Assembly (NCBI RefSeq): GCF_024343575.1 | Contig: NZ_RJUA01000127.1 | Span: 124,001 to 188,000 of the forward strand | Length of the DNA: 64,000 bases | Source: Lacihabitans sp. LS3-19 | GTDB lineage: Bacteria; Bacteroidota; Bacteroidia; Cytophagales; Spirosomataceae | Reading direction: 5' to 3' | Part shown: one piece after another, positions 57,901 to 64,000 of the stretch | How positions within the stretch are numbered: the stretch's first letter is position 1 | How the letters are laid out: each line of letters starts with the position of its first letter | Program-made: the position numbers and the translations under genes | Notes under the pieces: generated by a model | Databases searched by the model: none | What the model saw: only the letters and a program-made list of their open reading frames with translations | Told to the model about the DNA's origin: nothing

Positions 57901-58661
57901 GGTCTTGCCTTTGTAAAATCTAAAGGTGCTCCCGTAGCTGCATATTTGATACCCGCCCAAAGGTGATTTAAAAAAAGTGGCTCTGAGAAAGTTTCATCTG
58001 TATGGCCCATGGCTGTATAAAAAGCACGGCCGCCATCGAAATTATGGTACCAAGAGATAGGGTGATTGTCCCCATTTTTACCACCTTCGTAGCTCTTCTC
58101 ATCAATTTTTACAACTACCTTGATATTTGGCGAAATGTTCTTGAAGCTATAAAACTCATCGGTACGTTCAAATGAATCAGGCATTCCGGTTGTAAAAACA
58201 CCTTTTTCAGTAACAAAAAATCTACCTTTCTGTACATTGTTTGGCATAGGATGATCCAAAAACCAAGCACCTGCCAATTGGTTGTACCAAGACCATTGGT
58301 ATTCGGTGTCTGTAGCGGCATGAATACCTACGTATCCACCGCCTGCTTGAATGTATCTTTCAAACGCGTTTTGTTGCTCATCGTTCAAAATATTGCCCGT
58401 GGTATTTAAGAAAACCACCGCATTAAATTTCTTTAGATTGGCTTCTGTAAACTGGGCAGCATCTTCCGAAAAGCTAACTGTAAAACCTTTTTCTTTTGCC
58501 ATTTTAGCTAAAGCGGGTTTACCTGCCTCAATAGATTGATGGCGGAAACCTTCGGTTTTGCTGAACACCAAAATGTTGATTTTTGACTGAGCAAAAACCA
58601 TTTGAGAAAAAAGCAAAAAGCTTAAAAATGTAAGGACGAATCCTGATCTTTTTAAATTCAT
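54906..58661 (-). CDS. ThuA / PQQ-type sugar dehydrogenase / PKD / cytochrome c / FAGxW fusion
   Basis: A 1251-residue exported protein (signal TFLSFLLFSQMVFAQ). A ThuA (trehalose-utilisation-like, glutaminase-fold) domain spans about 28-245 (NILVFSKTEGFRHQSIEAG, GGGYVGIHAATDTEYQW). A sorbosone-type propeller spans about 255-690 (REECCHTGGSIAWDNAGNMF, YTMGHRNPFRISVDQKTGFV). A PKD domain is near 700-795, a cytochrome c heme motif CMACH near residue 875 (followed by SIGPSYREV), a carbohydrate-binding-like beta domain about 975-1150, and a C-terminal FAGxW domain. Cytophagales often fuse the first parts; the FAGxW tail is less familiar. It probably oxidises a sugar at the surface or in the periplasm. 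The divergent NrtR-like regulator probably controls it. Confidence 0.9.
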   Translation of the reverse strand: MNLKRSGFVLTFLSFLLFSQMVFAQSKINILVFSKTEGFRHQSIEAGKPALAKMAKEKGFTVSFSEDAAQFTEANLKKFNAVVFLNTTGNILNDEQQNAFERYIQAGGGYVGIHAATDTEYQWSWYNQLAGAWFLDHPMPNNVQKGRFFVTEKGVFTTGMPDSFERTDEFYSFKNISPNIKVVVKIDEKSYEGGKNGDNHPISWYHNFDGGRAFYTAMGHTDETFSEPLFLNHLWAGIKYAATGAPLDFTKARPEENRFTKVILKEKLDEPMELTLLDKDRVLFIQRKGEVRLYKNSTKELKTIANIPVSLKYVSAEGKEAVAEDGLLGLNKDPNFPINHWIYMYYSSTKGSYNQLSRFTMKGDEIDLSSEKEMLQIPTQREECCHTGGSIAWDNAGNMFLSTGDNTNPHGSNGYSPSDERPGRMPWDAQKSSANTNDLRGKIIRIKPQADGSYTIPEGNLFPKGMEGTKPEIYTMGHRNPFRISVDQKTGFVYWGEVGPDAAKPDSLRGPAGHDEVGQARKAGNFGWPHFVGDNKAYNKYDFANNKSLELWDVNAPTNTSPNNTGLKVLPPAQKAFIWYPYGDSPEFPLVGSGGRNAMAGPVFYSDMFKTSQRAFPKYYDGKFLEYEWMRGWIMAVSMDKDGNYKSMERFMPSYKFSNPMDMEFAENGDLYMLEYGSGWFTANDDARLIRIEYNGGNRKPQLMMAANQMGGATPFKLELTSKGTTDADNDPLKYTWKITSKQGYNKLISTPDAALTLTKEGTYNVTLTVNDGKGGISTQSMEVTAGNEPPVLSLNMPNSNKTFYVPNRSFEYDIKVSDKEDGKLGEGIEAENVAVNIDYLPEGFDKNVISMGHRSADASAAFATGRKLIEASDCMACHSKEKKSIGPSYREVSGKYKGDKGAEELLAKKIISGGSGVWGETAMAGHPQLSTKDASEMVKYILNIANEAPKAKSLPVQGKYVAKAPESDKNKGVYIVRAAYEDQGANGLPALKSEQTFVLRNAKIDAHGFDEYVDVNKMAFGGNNLAIPAKSGAYMIMKQIDLNGIKEMQVFATAPKPQLNAVGGIVEVHIGNATGKKIGQSEFLEPSDKMDFSPKVVTVPINLTGVALDKLQDICVVFVNPKSENQSLMVVMGAEVKMYNEGEAPAIVESKATGDFFAGNWTFTIYGTPQGDAEMLLALDRTEGKLSGTVTPKGQSALVNIDKIEEGENNIKLFFKMAGFDLNVSLEKEDNDTLSGKMMGMFKTKAIRNN

Positions 58662-58701
58662 AGTAAGAATGTTATATTTTTAATTCAACAAAAGTATTAA
58701 A

Positions 58702-58740
58702 AAATAAATCAATGTCTATTTTTTAGACAATAATTTATTT
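58702..58740. promoter_or_regulatory. 39-bp palindrome, probable NrtR-like operator
   Basis: Two 17-base half-sites (58702-58718 and 58724-58740) are reverse complements at 15 of 17 positions around a 5-base T-centre. The core is TGTCTA-TTTTT-TAGACA. It lies 41 bases before the minus-strand start at 58661 and 69 bases before the regulator's ATG at 58809, in the only gap between the divergent genes. That position suits a repressor of both. Confidence 0.8.
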
Positions 58741-58808
58741 ATAGTTTTATATTTGAATTGTACAATGAATTAAATCTTAACTTTGTAGAAAATATTAAGC
58801 CCAAAGCC

Positions 58809-59531
58809 ATGAATTCTTTCAACTCAAAAAACTATCTACAACAGCTCTCCATCGACTGCGTGATTTTCGGCTATAAAGAGGCCGAACTTAAAGTTCTTAT
58901 TCCTAAAATCTTATTAAAAAAGCCTTTGTATTCCTTACCAGGTGGATTCATTTATTTGGATGAAAGTATTGATAATGCCGCTATGCGAATTTTAGAAGAG
59001 CGAACTGGCATTAATGACATTTATCTGGAGCAATATCATGTATTCGGGAAAGAAAACAGGATAAATAAAGATTTACTAGACAATATGGAAGAATTTTCGA
59101 AACAAATGAATCAAATTGAATTAGAAGAAAATGGTATAAACTGGCTATCTAATCGATTTGTAAGTATCGGCTATTATGCATTGGTAGACATAAATAAAGT
59201 GAATCCGAAAATTGGAAAAATGGATGAAAGTGTGGAATGGTACAATGTAAAGTCTTTGCCACAGCTAATAATGGATCACGGTGAAATGGTGGAAAAAGCT
59301 TTAGAAACTTTACGCAGAAACCTAGATGAAAAATTGATTGGCTTTAATCTTTTGCCCGAAACATTCACGATGCGAGAAGTGCAAGAACTTTACGAAGCGG
59401 TGTATGACAAGCCTTTTGCAAGAAATAATTTCCAGAAGAAAATCTTGGATCTCAATGTTCTCGAAAGATTAGAGAAGAAATTTACGGGTGCTGCTAATAA
59501 GGCTCCTTATTTGTATCGATTTCTGATGTGA
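58809..59531 (+). CDS. NrtR-like transcriptional regulator with degenerate Nudix domain
   Basis: About 240 residues from the ATG at 58809 (MNSFNSKNYLQQLSIDCVIF); an in-frame TTG at 58758 would put the start close to the palindrome. The N-terminal Nudix fold keeps GGFIYLDESIDNAA, but the box reads RILEERTGI where an active enzyme has REUxEExGU. Two catalytic-box Glu positions are Ile and Arg, so hydrolysis is unlikely and a ligand-sensing role fits. The C-terminal winged helix (FTMREVQELYEAVYDKPF, ARNNFQKKILDLNVLERLEK) is the NrtR/AraR-type DNA-binding domain. Bacteroidota members often control sugar genes. The probable target is the divergent fusion-dehydrogenase operon. Confidence 0.9.
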   Translation: MNSFNSKNYLQQLSIDCVIFGYKEAELKVLIPKILLKKPLYSLPGGFIYLDESIDNAAMRILEERTGINDIYLEQYHVFGKENRINKDLLDNMEEFSKQMNQIELEENGINWLSNRFVSIGYYALVDINKVNPKIGKMDESVEWYNVKSLPQLIMDHGEMVEKALETLRRNLDEKLIGFNLLPETFTMREVQELYEAVYDKPFARNNFQKKILDLNVLERLEKKFTGAANKAPYLYRFLM

Positions 59532-59710
59532 TGGTTCTCAATTATTATCGTTAAACTCTTGTAAAAGAACCTCCATAACCAAAGCCTTATTCCCACAATA
59601 AGCCTCCCGCCATCATCGTTAAACCAAATAATTTTAAACGAATGGATTGTTATGGAAAAACGAATGCTAAATTTGACGAACCATTAATGAAAACTAAAAC
59701 GCTTATAAAA

Positions 59711-60826
59711 ATGTACAAACAGTCTATAGGACTATTCCCAAAAAAATACCTCTCTTTTCTATTTTCAGTTTTCTTTTTCTTTTCGTGTAGTTCTGATTAT
59801 ATCGATCCCCTTGATAATACTGTTGATGGAAATTCAGACCCAAACCCTACCCAAATTGCCTCCTCTGGCTCATTTGTTTATGCACCAACCCCTTTGGGTA
59901 CTTTTGGTACTTCACCTCAAACATTTGGAATACGGAACGACAAAAAACTTAGCGATTATGAAGCGATAGCTACCAATATGGCACCATACAATACAGACGA
60001 ATTTCCAGACTTTGGATCTGTGGTATGTATTATTATTGAAGACGGAAAATTTGAATATATTGGTACTGGTGTTTTGATAAATTCGCAATGGATCATAACG
60101 GCAGCTCATAATTTTATCGAACCCGAAAAAAGTAAAAAATTGCCCGCTCTCTCTGCAATAAATATTTTGGTGGGCAACGACCCCAACAATCCTTCAAAAA
60201 CCTTGAAAGTTTCGCAAGTGATAGTGCATCCACAATGGACCATCTCTGATGGCGGATTTGAGAAAGGCACCGACTTGGCTCTGGTAAAATTAAGCAGCCC
60301 AATTACAAACATTACACCTGCCAATCTAAACCTAGATATAAATGGTGAAAAAGACAAAGCGTATATTTGGACTTGTGGCTTTGGTGATTATTCAGGCCAA
60401 GCCGGCCAAAACAAAGACGACTATTCGAAAAAACACGCTATGGTGAATGTGCTGGATCGCATAGTGAATGGATTAAGCTCAAGTGTGGGTGGGGTAAACT
60501 ATAATGGCGGTTTATTGGCATTTGACTTTGACGCACCAGATGGCAAATACAACACGCTTGGTGACAACATTGTGAATGTACAAGAATATGATCTTGGCAA
60601 AGGAAATAGCTCTCCAGAAGCCCTAGAAATGGAAGGCGGAACCATAGAAGGCGACAGCGGAAGCCCTATATTTGTGAAAATAAATGGTGTCTGGAAAGTC
60701 TGTGGGCTGCTACACGGAGGCATTGACAATGTGGCTTCTGGCGTAAAAGACAGCTCATACGGAGACATAAGCGTGTACACCCGAACAGCTTCCGCCGCAA
60801 GCTGGATACAATCGGTAATCAATTAA
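59711..60826 (+). CDS. Lipoprotein trypsin-like serine protease
   Basis: About 371 residues from the ATG at 59711, chosen because it leaves a standard lipoprotein signal (KKYLSFLFSVFFFFSC, lipid-modified Cys then SSDY). ATGs at 59642 and 59687 would add an unneeded leader. The S1 peptidase triad is His133 (IITAAHNF), Asp188 (GTDLALVKLS) and Ser316 (IEGDSGSPIF). A 70-residue linker follows the lipobox. It is probably on the outer membrane surface or periplasmic face. Its specificity pocket cannot be assigned. It is convergent with the next gene and stands alone. Confidence 0.9.
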   Translation: MYKQSIGLFPKKYLSFLFSVFFFFSCSSDYIDPLDNTVDGNSDPNPTQIASSGSFVYAPTPLGTFGTSPQTFGIRNDKKLSDYEAIATNMAPYNTDEFPDFGSVVCIIIEDGKFEYIGTGVLINSQWIITAAHNFIEPEKSKKLPALSAINILVGNDPNNPSKTLKVSQVIVHPQWTISDGGFEKGTDLALVKLSSPITNITPANLNLDINGEKDKAYIWTCGFGDYSGQAGQNKDDYSKKHAMVNVLDRIVNGLSSSVGGVNYNGGLLAFDFDAPDGKYNTLGDNIVNVQEYDLGKGNSSPEALEMEGGTIEGDSGSPIFVKINGVWKVCGLLHGGIDNVASGVKDSSYGDISVYTRTASAASWIQSVIN

Positions 60827-60885
60827 AGCTTAGGTGGTTCCGTCAAAAAAAACTAGACCTAGTAATTTGATATTTTCCTAAAAAT

Positions 60886-63282
60886 TTACCACTCCTTCGA
60901 GAACTTGTTCTCTAATAATTTCTCTTTAACGGCAGAATTAAACGAATACGCAAAAGTCAGCATTATGGCACTTGTGTCGGCTTTCGAAGCCCTTGTAGAA
61001 TAAAAATCACTCGTATAATTTGTGCCACCGCTTTTCAAAGTATTAAAAACATCGACAGCCGTAAGTGCGATACGAGCATGGCTGTTGATTTTTTGTTGAT
61101 AGGCCAAGTCTACAAAATAAACGGGAACAGTTCTCCCTTGTGGCGTAGTTGTAGCTGAAGTATAGTTTCCTATTATTTGTACCTTTCCACCTTTTTTGAC
61201 CGCAAAATTATTGATGACTTTACCGTACCAGTTAAACGAACTTTGCACTGCATCAGCTATAATATTGCTGGCATTAAGTTTTTGTTGAAAAAATGATGCA
61301 CTCACGTTAAAATCATATACAGAACTTGGTTTGCCAATCAATATATTTTCGATGCCATAGCTATCTGCAGTGCCTATATTCATCGGTTTATTCAAAACGA
61401 TTCCGTCTCCAATTTCTTGAAAAAACGATCGAATGGTGTTTTTAGAATGTCGATAAAAAACATTGCTGGTTAGGCTGTATTTGTTCAACTCTCGGTTATA
61501 ACCCAACTCAAGAGCATGAATAATTTCGGGCTGTAAATTGGGATTTCCGCTGTGTGGATTAAAGGCATCCGTGATGTCTATGAAAGGATTTAACTGTCCC
61601 AATCGCGGTCGATTTATCCTTTTTCCATAACTCAATTTCCAAAATCCATCGGCTGATGAATTGTAAACAAAATTGGCTGTTGGGAACAATTTTAAATAAT
61701 CATTGGTAAAGGCCGTGCTTTTATCTTGGGTTTGCCCCGCATTGTGTACATTTTCTGCTCTAAGTCCTAAATCATAACTCAGTTTTGAATTCTCGCTTTT
61801 GACCGAACGAACAAGACCATAAAACGCATTGATTTGCTCATTAAAATCAAAGACATTGCTCGCACCTGTGTTTGTCACATAATCATTTCCGACTTTGTTG
61901 GCTGTTAAATAATCAGATACAATCGAACGAAATGTACCTTTATAGCCCATATCTAAAAGAACTTTAGAGCCAATGGGTTGCGTAAAATCCAGCATGGCGT
62001 TGGAGATAACACCGTTTTCATAATTATGCGTTTTTTGATAAAAATAATCTCCAGAAGGACTATCTGTGGCTATCAAATTTCGGGTATCGATAACCGTATT
62101 TTCTTTCCCATTTTCAATGGAAGTATTCACACTTGCGGAGAGCGATTTGTTTTTTTGTTCATAGGACCTATTAAAATTCAATGCAAATTCTGCAACTTTA
62201 GCACGGCGAATTTCTACCGAATGTCGGTCATTGCCTGATGTAAAAAGATTGCTTTGGGTCGTAAATTGACTTAAAAGTGTTTCGTCATTGTCTTGGCCTT
62301 GTTGGTTGCCTATGGCCTCAAAAGCCAATGTATTTTTACTATTAAACTGATAATCAATATTTAGTTTTAAGTTTTGTAACCTTTCAAAACGCTCGTCTTT
62401 GCGGTCTTGGTTAAGAAAATACGACTCCGCCAAATTATAATTCGTTCGGTCTCCAGTTATACTTCTCGTACGACCAGCAAAACGGTTGTCATAAGCCAAT
62501 CCAAGATTCCATTTGCCAACTTTGTGGTTTAGCAGTTCCGAACTATTAACCCTAAATCTCGACCCTGCTCCTACACCCATGGCTAAAGCTCCGTTGGTGC
62601 CATCTGCTTTGTTTTTCTTTAATACAATATTGATAATGCCACTTTCGGCATTGGCGTCATATTTTGCCGAAGCCGAAGTAATGATTTCAATCGTTTCAAT
62701 GCTACTTGCAGGCAATTGCTCCAGATTAGATAAATTGGAGTTTCTTCCGTTTATCAAAATCAAAGGCGTTTTTCCTCTTAATGTTACCCCTCCGTCTGCA
62801 TCTACGGCTACAGTCGGGGTGTTTTTTAGCAAATCCGTTGCAGTGCCACCTGCTTGGGTAAGATTCGCTCCAGCATTTACCACAAAACCCACATTGGTCT
62901 TTTGGATAAGGCTTTTCTGGGCCGTTACTACCAAGTCTTTGAGCAGATTATTGTCTTCTAAAAAATTTATCGTACCTAAATCAAGAACTGGACTTTGCTC
63001 TGAAAAAGTGATCGTCTTTGCAAGATTTTGAAAACCCACCAACCGAATCTGAATATAATATTCAGCAAAGGGAATATTTTCAATTTCAAAAGCACCAAGA
63101 GAATCCGAAGTTGCATAAAAACTCACTTTTGTAGAATCTGGAAGTTTCGACAAAGTAATCGTGGCGAATTCTACAGGTTGTTTTGTGTCGGTTAATTTCC
63201 CTTTTATAACTCCTGTGTTTTGGGCAAATACGGTCGAAGTAAATATTAAGATCGAGGTAAAAAACTTGAAGACTATTTTCAT
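60886..63282 (-). CDS. Outer-membrane beta-barrel receptor with carboxypeptidase-like N-domain
   Basis: A 798-residue protein of the 'outer membrane beta-barrel family' related to TonB-dependent receptors. It has a signal peptide (KFFTSILIFTSTVFAQ) and a carboxypeptidase-regulatory-like domain at about 22-105 (GVIKGKLTDTKQPVEFATIT, DSLGAFEIENIPFAEYYIQI). The plug follows (LVVTAQKSLIQKTNVGFVVN, DLLKNTPTVAVDADGGVTLR, GKTPLILINGR, IETIEIITSASAKYDANAES). The long barrel includes SYGKRINRPRLGQLNPF and ends in ANALKEK-like charged residues, not a terminal aromatic. Ligand unknown. No SusD-like partner. Confidence 0.88.
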   Translation of the reverse strand: MKIVFKFFTSILIFTSTVFAQNTGVIKGKLTDTKQPVEFATITLSKLPDSTKVSFYATSDSLGAFEIENIPFAEYYIQIRLVGFQNLAKTITFSEQSPVLDLGTINFLEDNNLLKDLVVTAQKSLIQKTNVGFVVNAGANLTQAGGTATDLLKNTPTVAVDADGGVTLRGKTPLILINGRNSNLSNLEQLPASSIETIEIITSASAKYDANAESGIINIVLKKNKADGTNGALAMGVGAGSRFRVNSSELLNHKVGKWNLGLAYDNRFAGRTRSITGDRTNYNLAESYFLNQDRKDERFERLQNLKLNIDYQFNSKNTLAFEAIGNQQGQDNDETLLSQFTTQSNLFTSGNDRHSVEIRRAKVAEFALNFNRSYEQKNKSLSASVNTSIENGKENTVIDTRNLIATDSPSGDYFYQKTHNYENGVISNAMLDFTQPIGSKVLLDMGYKGTFRSIVSDYLTANKVGNDYVTNTGASNVFDFNEQINAFYGLVRSVKSENSKLSYDLGLRAENVHNAGQTQDKSTAFTNDYLKLFPTANFVYNSSADGFWKLSYGKRINRPRLGQLNPFIDITDAFNPHSGNPNLQPEIIHALELGYNRELNKYSLTSNVFYRHSKNTIRSFFQEIGDGIVLNKPMNIGTADSYGIENILIGKPSSVYDFNVSASFFQQKLNASNIIADAVQSSFNWYGKVINNFAVKKGGKVQIIGNYTSATTTPQGRTVPVYFVDLAYQQKINSHARIALTAVDVFNTLKSGGTNYTSDFYSTRASKADTSAIMLTFAYSFNSAVKEKLLENKFSKEW

Positions 63283-63550
63283 GTAAATTATTAAATATTC
63301 CAGTGGAATTCAAAATCCACATGATTCTCTTTTCTTATATAATTTTAAACGTCAGTTCTTTTGTCTTCGTTTCCCTTCGCAGATTAAATTTCAGTTAAAA
63401 GCTTAAATTAAATTTACCTCCAAACTTAAAATTAAAAAATCCTACAACATAATACTGCAGGACTTTTATGACATAGAAACTCAAATTCATTAAAACTTTA
63501 AAATTCCAAACGTTAAGTTTTTTGAATTATATACTTATTGTTCCTTTAAT
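63283..63550. other. Intergenic, no gene seen
   Basis: A+T-rich and upstream of the barrel-receptor gene. It leads directly into the inverted-repeat element at 63551-63683. No gene-like frame. Confidence 0.5.
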
Positions 63551-63683
63551 TTTTTGAACAGTCCGTTGTGAAATTTTGGGAAAATTATGTTTATAAATTG
63601 GAAAAATGTTAACCCAAAATTTCACAGAGGATCATTGTTCAAAAAGTGTTTTTTTTGTTACTTTTTTTTCGAAAAAAAAGTAA
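63551..63683. repeat. Inverted-repeat element with 26-bp palindrome
   Basis: Outer arms TTTTTGAACA (63551-63560) and TGTTCAAAAA (63636-63645) and inner arms TGTGAAATTTTGGG (63567-63580) and CCCAAAATTTCACA (63613-63626) are all perfect inverted repeats, giving a 95-base cruciform-capable unit. A perfect palindrome TTACTTTTTTTTC / GAAAAAAAAGTAA follows at 63658-63683, then AAGCCCGCCTGGC, similar to part of the element at 6046-6129. No coding capacity; MITE- or REP-like. Confidence 0.75.
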
Positions 63684-63762
63684 GCCCGCCTGGCAAGGCA
63701 CACAAAGTATATAACGAGCACTTTATAAATAAAATGCTTTAATTCTAAACTCTAAAACAACT

Positions 63763-64000
63763 TTAAGCCAATGACTTCCTAGCCTCGCCGTCAGGATTAT
63801 TAACCAATGCTGGCTGGTCATCTAGTATCATGGTTTCACCATTGGTTTTGGTATAGGCTTTCCATGTGGAAATCCCGCCATTGGGTTGGCCAGTTTTCAT
63901 AAAACTCAAAAGCGATTTCGCCATTTTTTCGGACAATGCCCTCGGTCTTTTGCCTCCTCCCGTGTGCGTAAGCATGAGGTCAGTATTGTAAAACCAAAAA
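63763..64000 (-). CDS. Type B carboxylesterase, C-terminal part (runs off window)
   Basis: The reading frame is open from the window end to a TAA at 63763 and covers the last 78 or so residues. The sequence FWFYNTDLMLTHTGGGKRPR, SEKMAKSLLSFMKTGQPN, W then KAYTKTNGETMILDD and a final EARKSLA fits the C-terminus of para-nitrobenzyl/type B carboxylesterases, where an uncharged aromatic-rich helix and the WxxYT...TMxFDD strand close the fold. The catalytic Ser, Glu and His lie outside the window. The internal ATG at 63975 is not the start. Confidence 0.8.
   Translation of the reverse strand, partial: FWFYNTDLMLTHTGGGKRPRALSEKMAKSLLSFMKTGQPNGGISTWKAYTKTNGETMILDDQPALVNNPDGEARKSLA

Noticed and set aside
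63086-63322. Second minus-strand frame at the receptor's 5' end
   Set aside because: It overlaps the receptor's signal and N-domain in another frame and lacks any family pattern.

Overview
The window looks like chromosomal DNA from a Bacteroidota member, probably of the Cytophagales type. The support is low G+C, few Shine-Dalgarno sites, SusC-like and other TonB-dependent receptors, AraC-family and hybrid histidine kinase/AraC regulators, LytTR, very large secreted adhesin-like proteins, and Tat-exported molybdenum hydroxylases. I saw no rRNA, tRNA, CRISPR array or intact insertion sequence.

Layout. 0.1-9.9 kb is an oxidative-metabolism block: a GntP-type permease, a two-subunit molybdopterin dehydrogenase (IorAB-like) with the collapsed remnant of a second copy behind it, two SnoaL-like secreted paralogues facing an AraC regulator, and a GMC oxidoreductase with its Tat-exported small subunit. 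10.2-14.5 kb has a ZIP transporter, a truncated RelE-type toxin with its antitoxin, and a one-polypeptide Type IIG restriction-modification enzyme. 14.6-19.7 kb holds an esterase, aldo/keto reductase, acetyltransferase, AraC regulator and outer-membrane protein. 20.2-25.0 kb is a compact plus-strand operon in which every product has an export signal: amidohydrolase, RidA, a SelA-like PLP enzyme and a cytochrome c-fused sorbosone-type dehydrogenase. 25.3-28.8 kb has a TonB receptor and an MpaB-type oxygenase.

28.9-51.4 kb is dominated by a 4203-residue secreted protein made of nine jelly-roll (choice-of-anchor J) modules interleaved with 19 short 'WNG' repeats. It is followed by a luciferase-like oxidoreductase, a soluble hybrid histidine kinase, a LytTR regulator and a LamG protein. 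Three same-strand copies or fragments of the luciferase-like gene lie at the boundaries of this region, so it seems to have been assembled by insertion and duplication. 51.4-58.7 kb carries a second IorAB-like pair and a two-gene unit (ThuA/PQQ-type dehydrogenase/cytochrome c fusion plus a two-domain 'FAGxW' protein). A 39-bp palindrome and a divergent NrtR-like regulator with a degenerate Nudix box probably control that unit. 59.6-64 kb has a lipoprotein trypsin, an outer-membrane beta-barrel receptor, an inverted-repeat element, and the 3' end of a type B carboxylesterase that runs off the window.

The recurring theme is periplasmic oxidation of sugars, aldonates or aromatics: two molybdenum hydroxylases, a GMC enzyme, and two cytochrome-linked dehydrogenases. 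The most unusual items are the exported PLP/RidA operon, the giant modular adhesin between luciferase-gene scars, and the NrtR/palindrome-controlled fusion enzyme.
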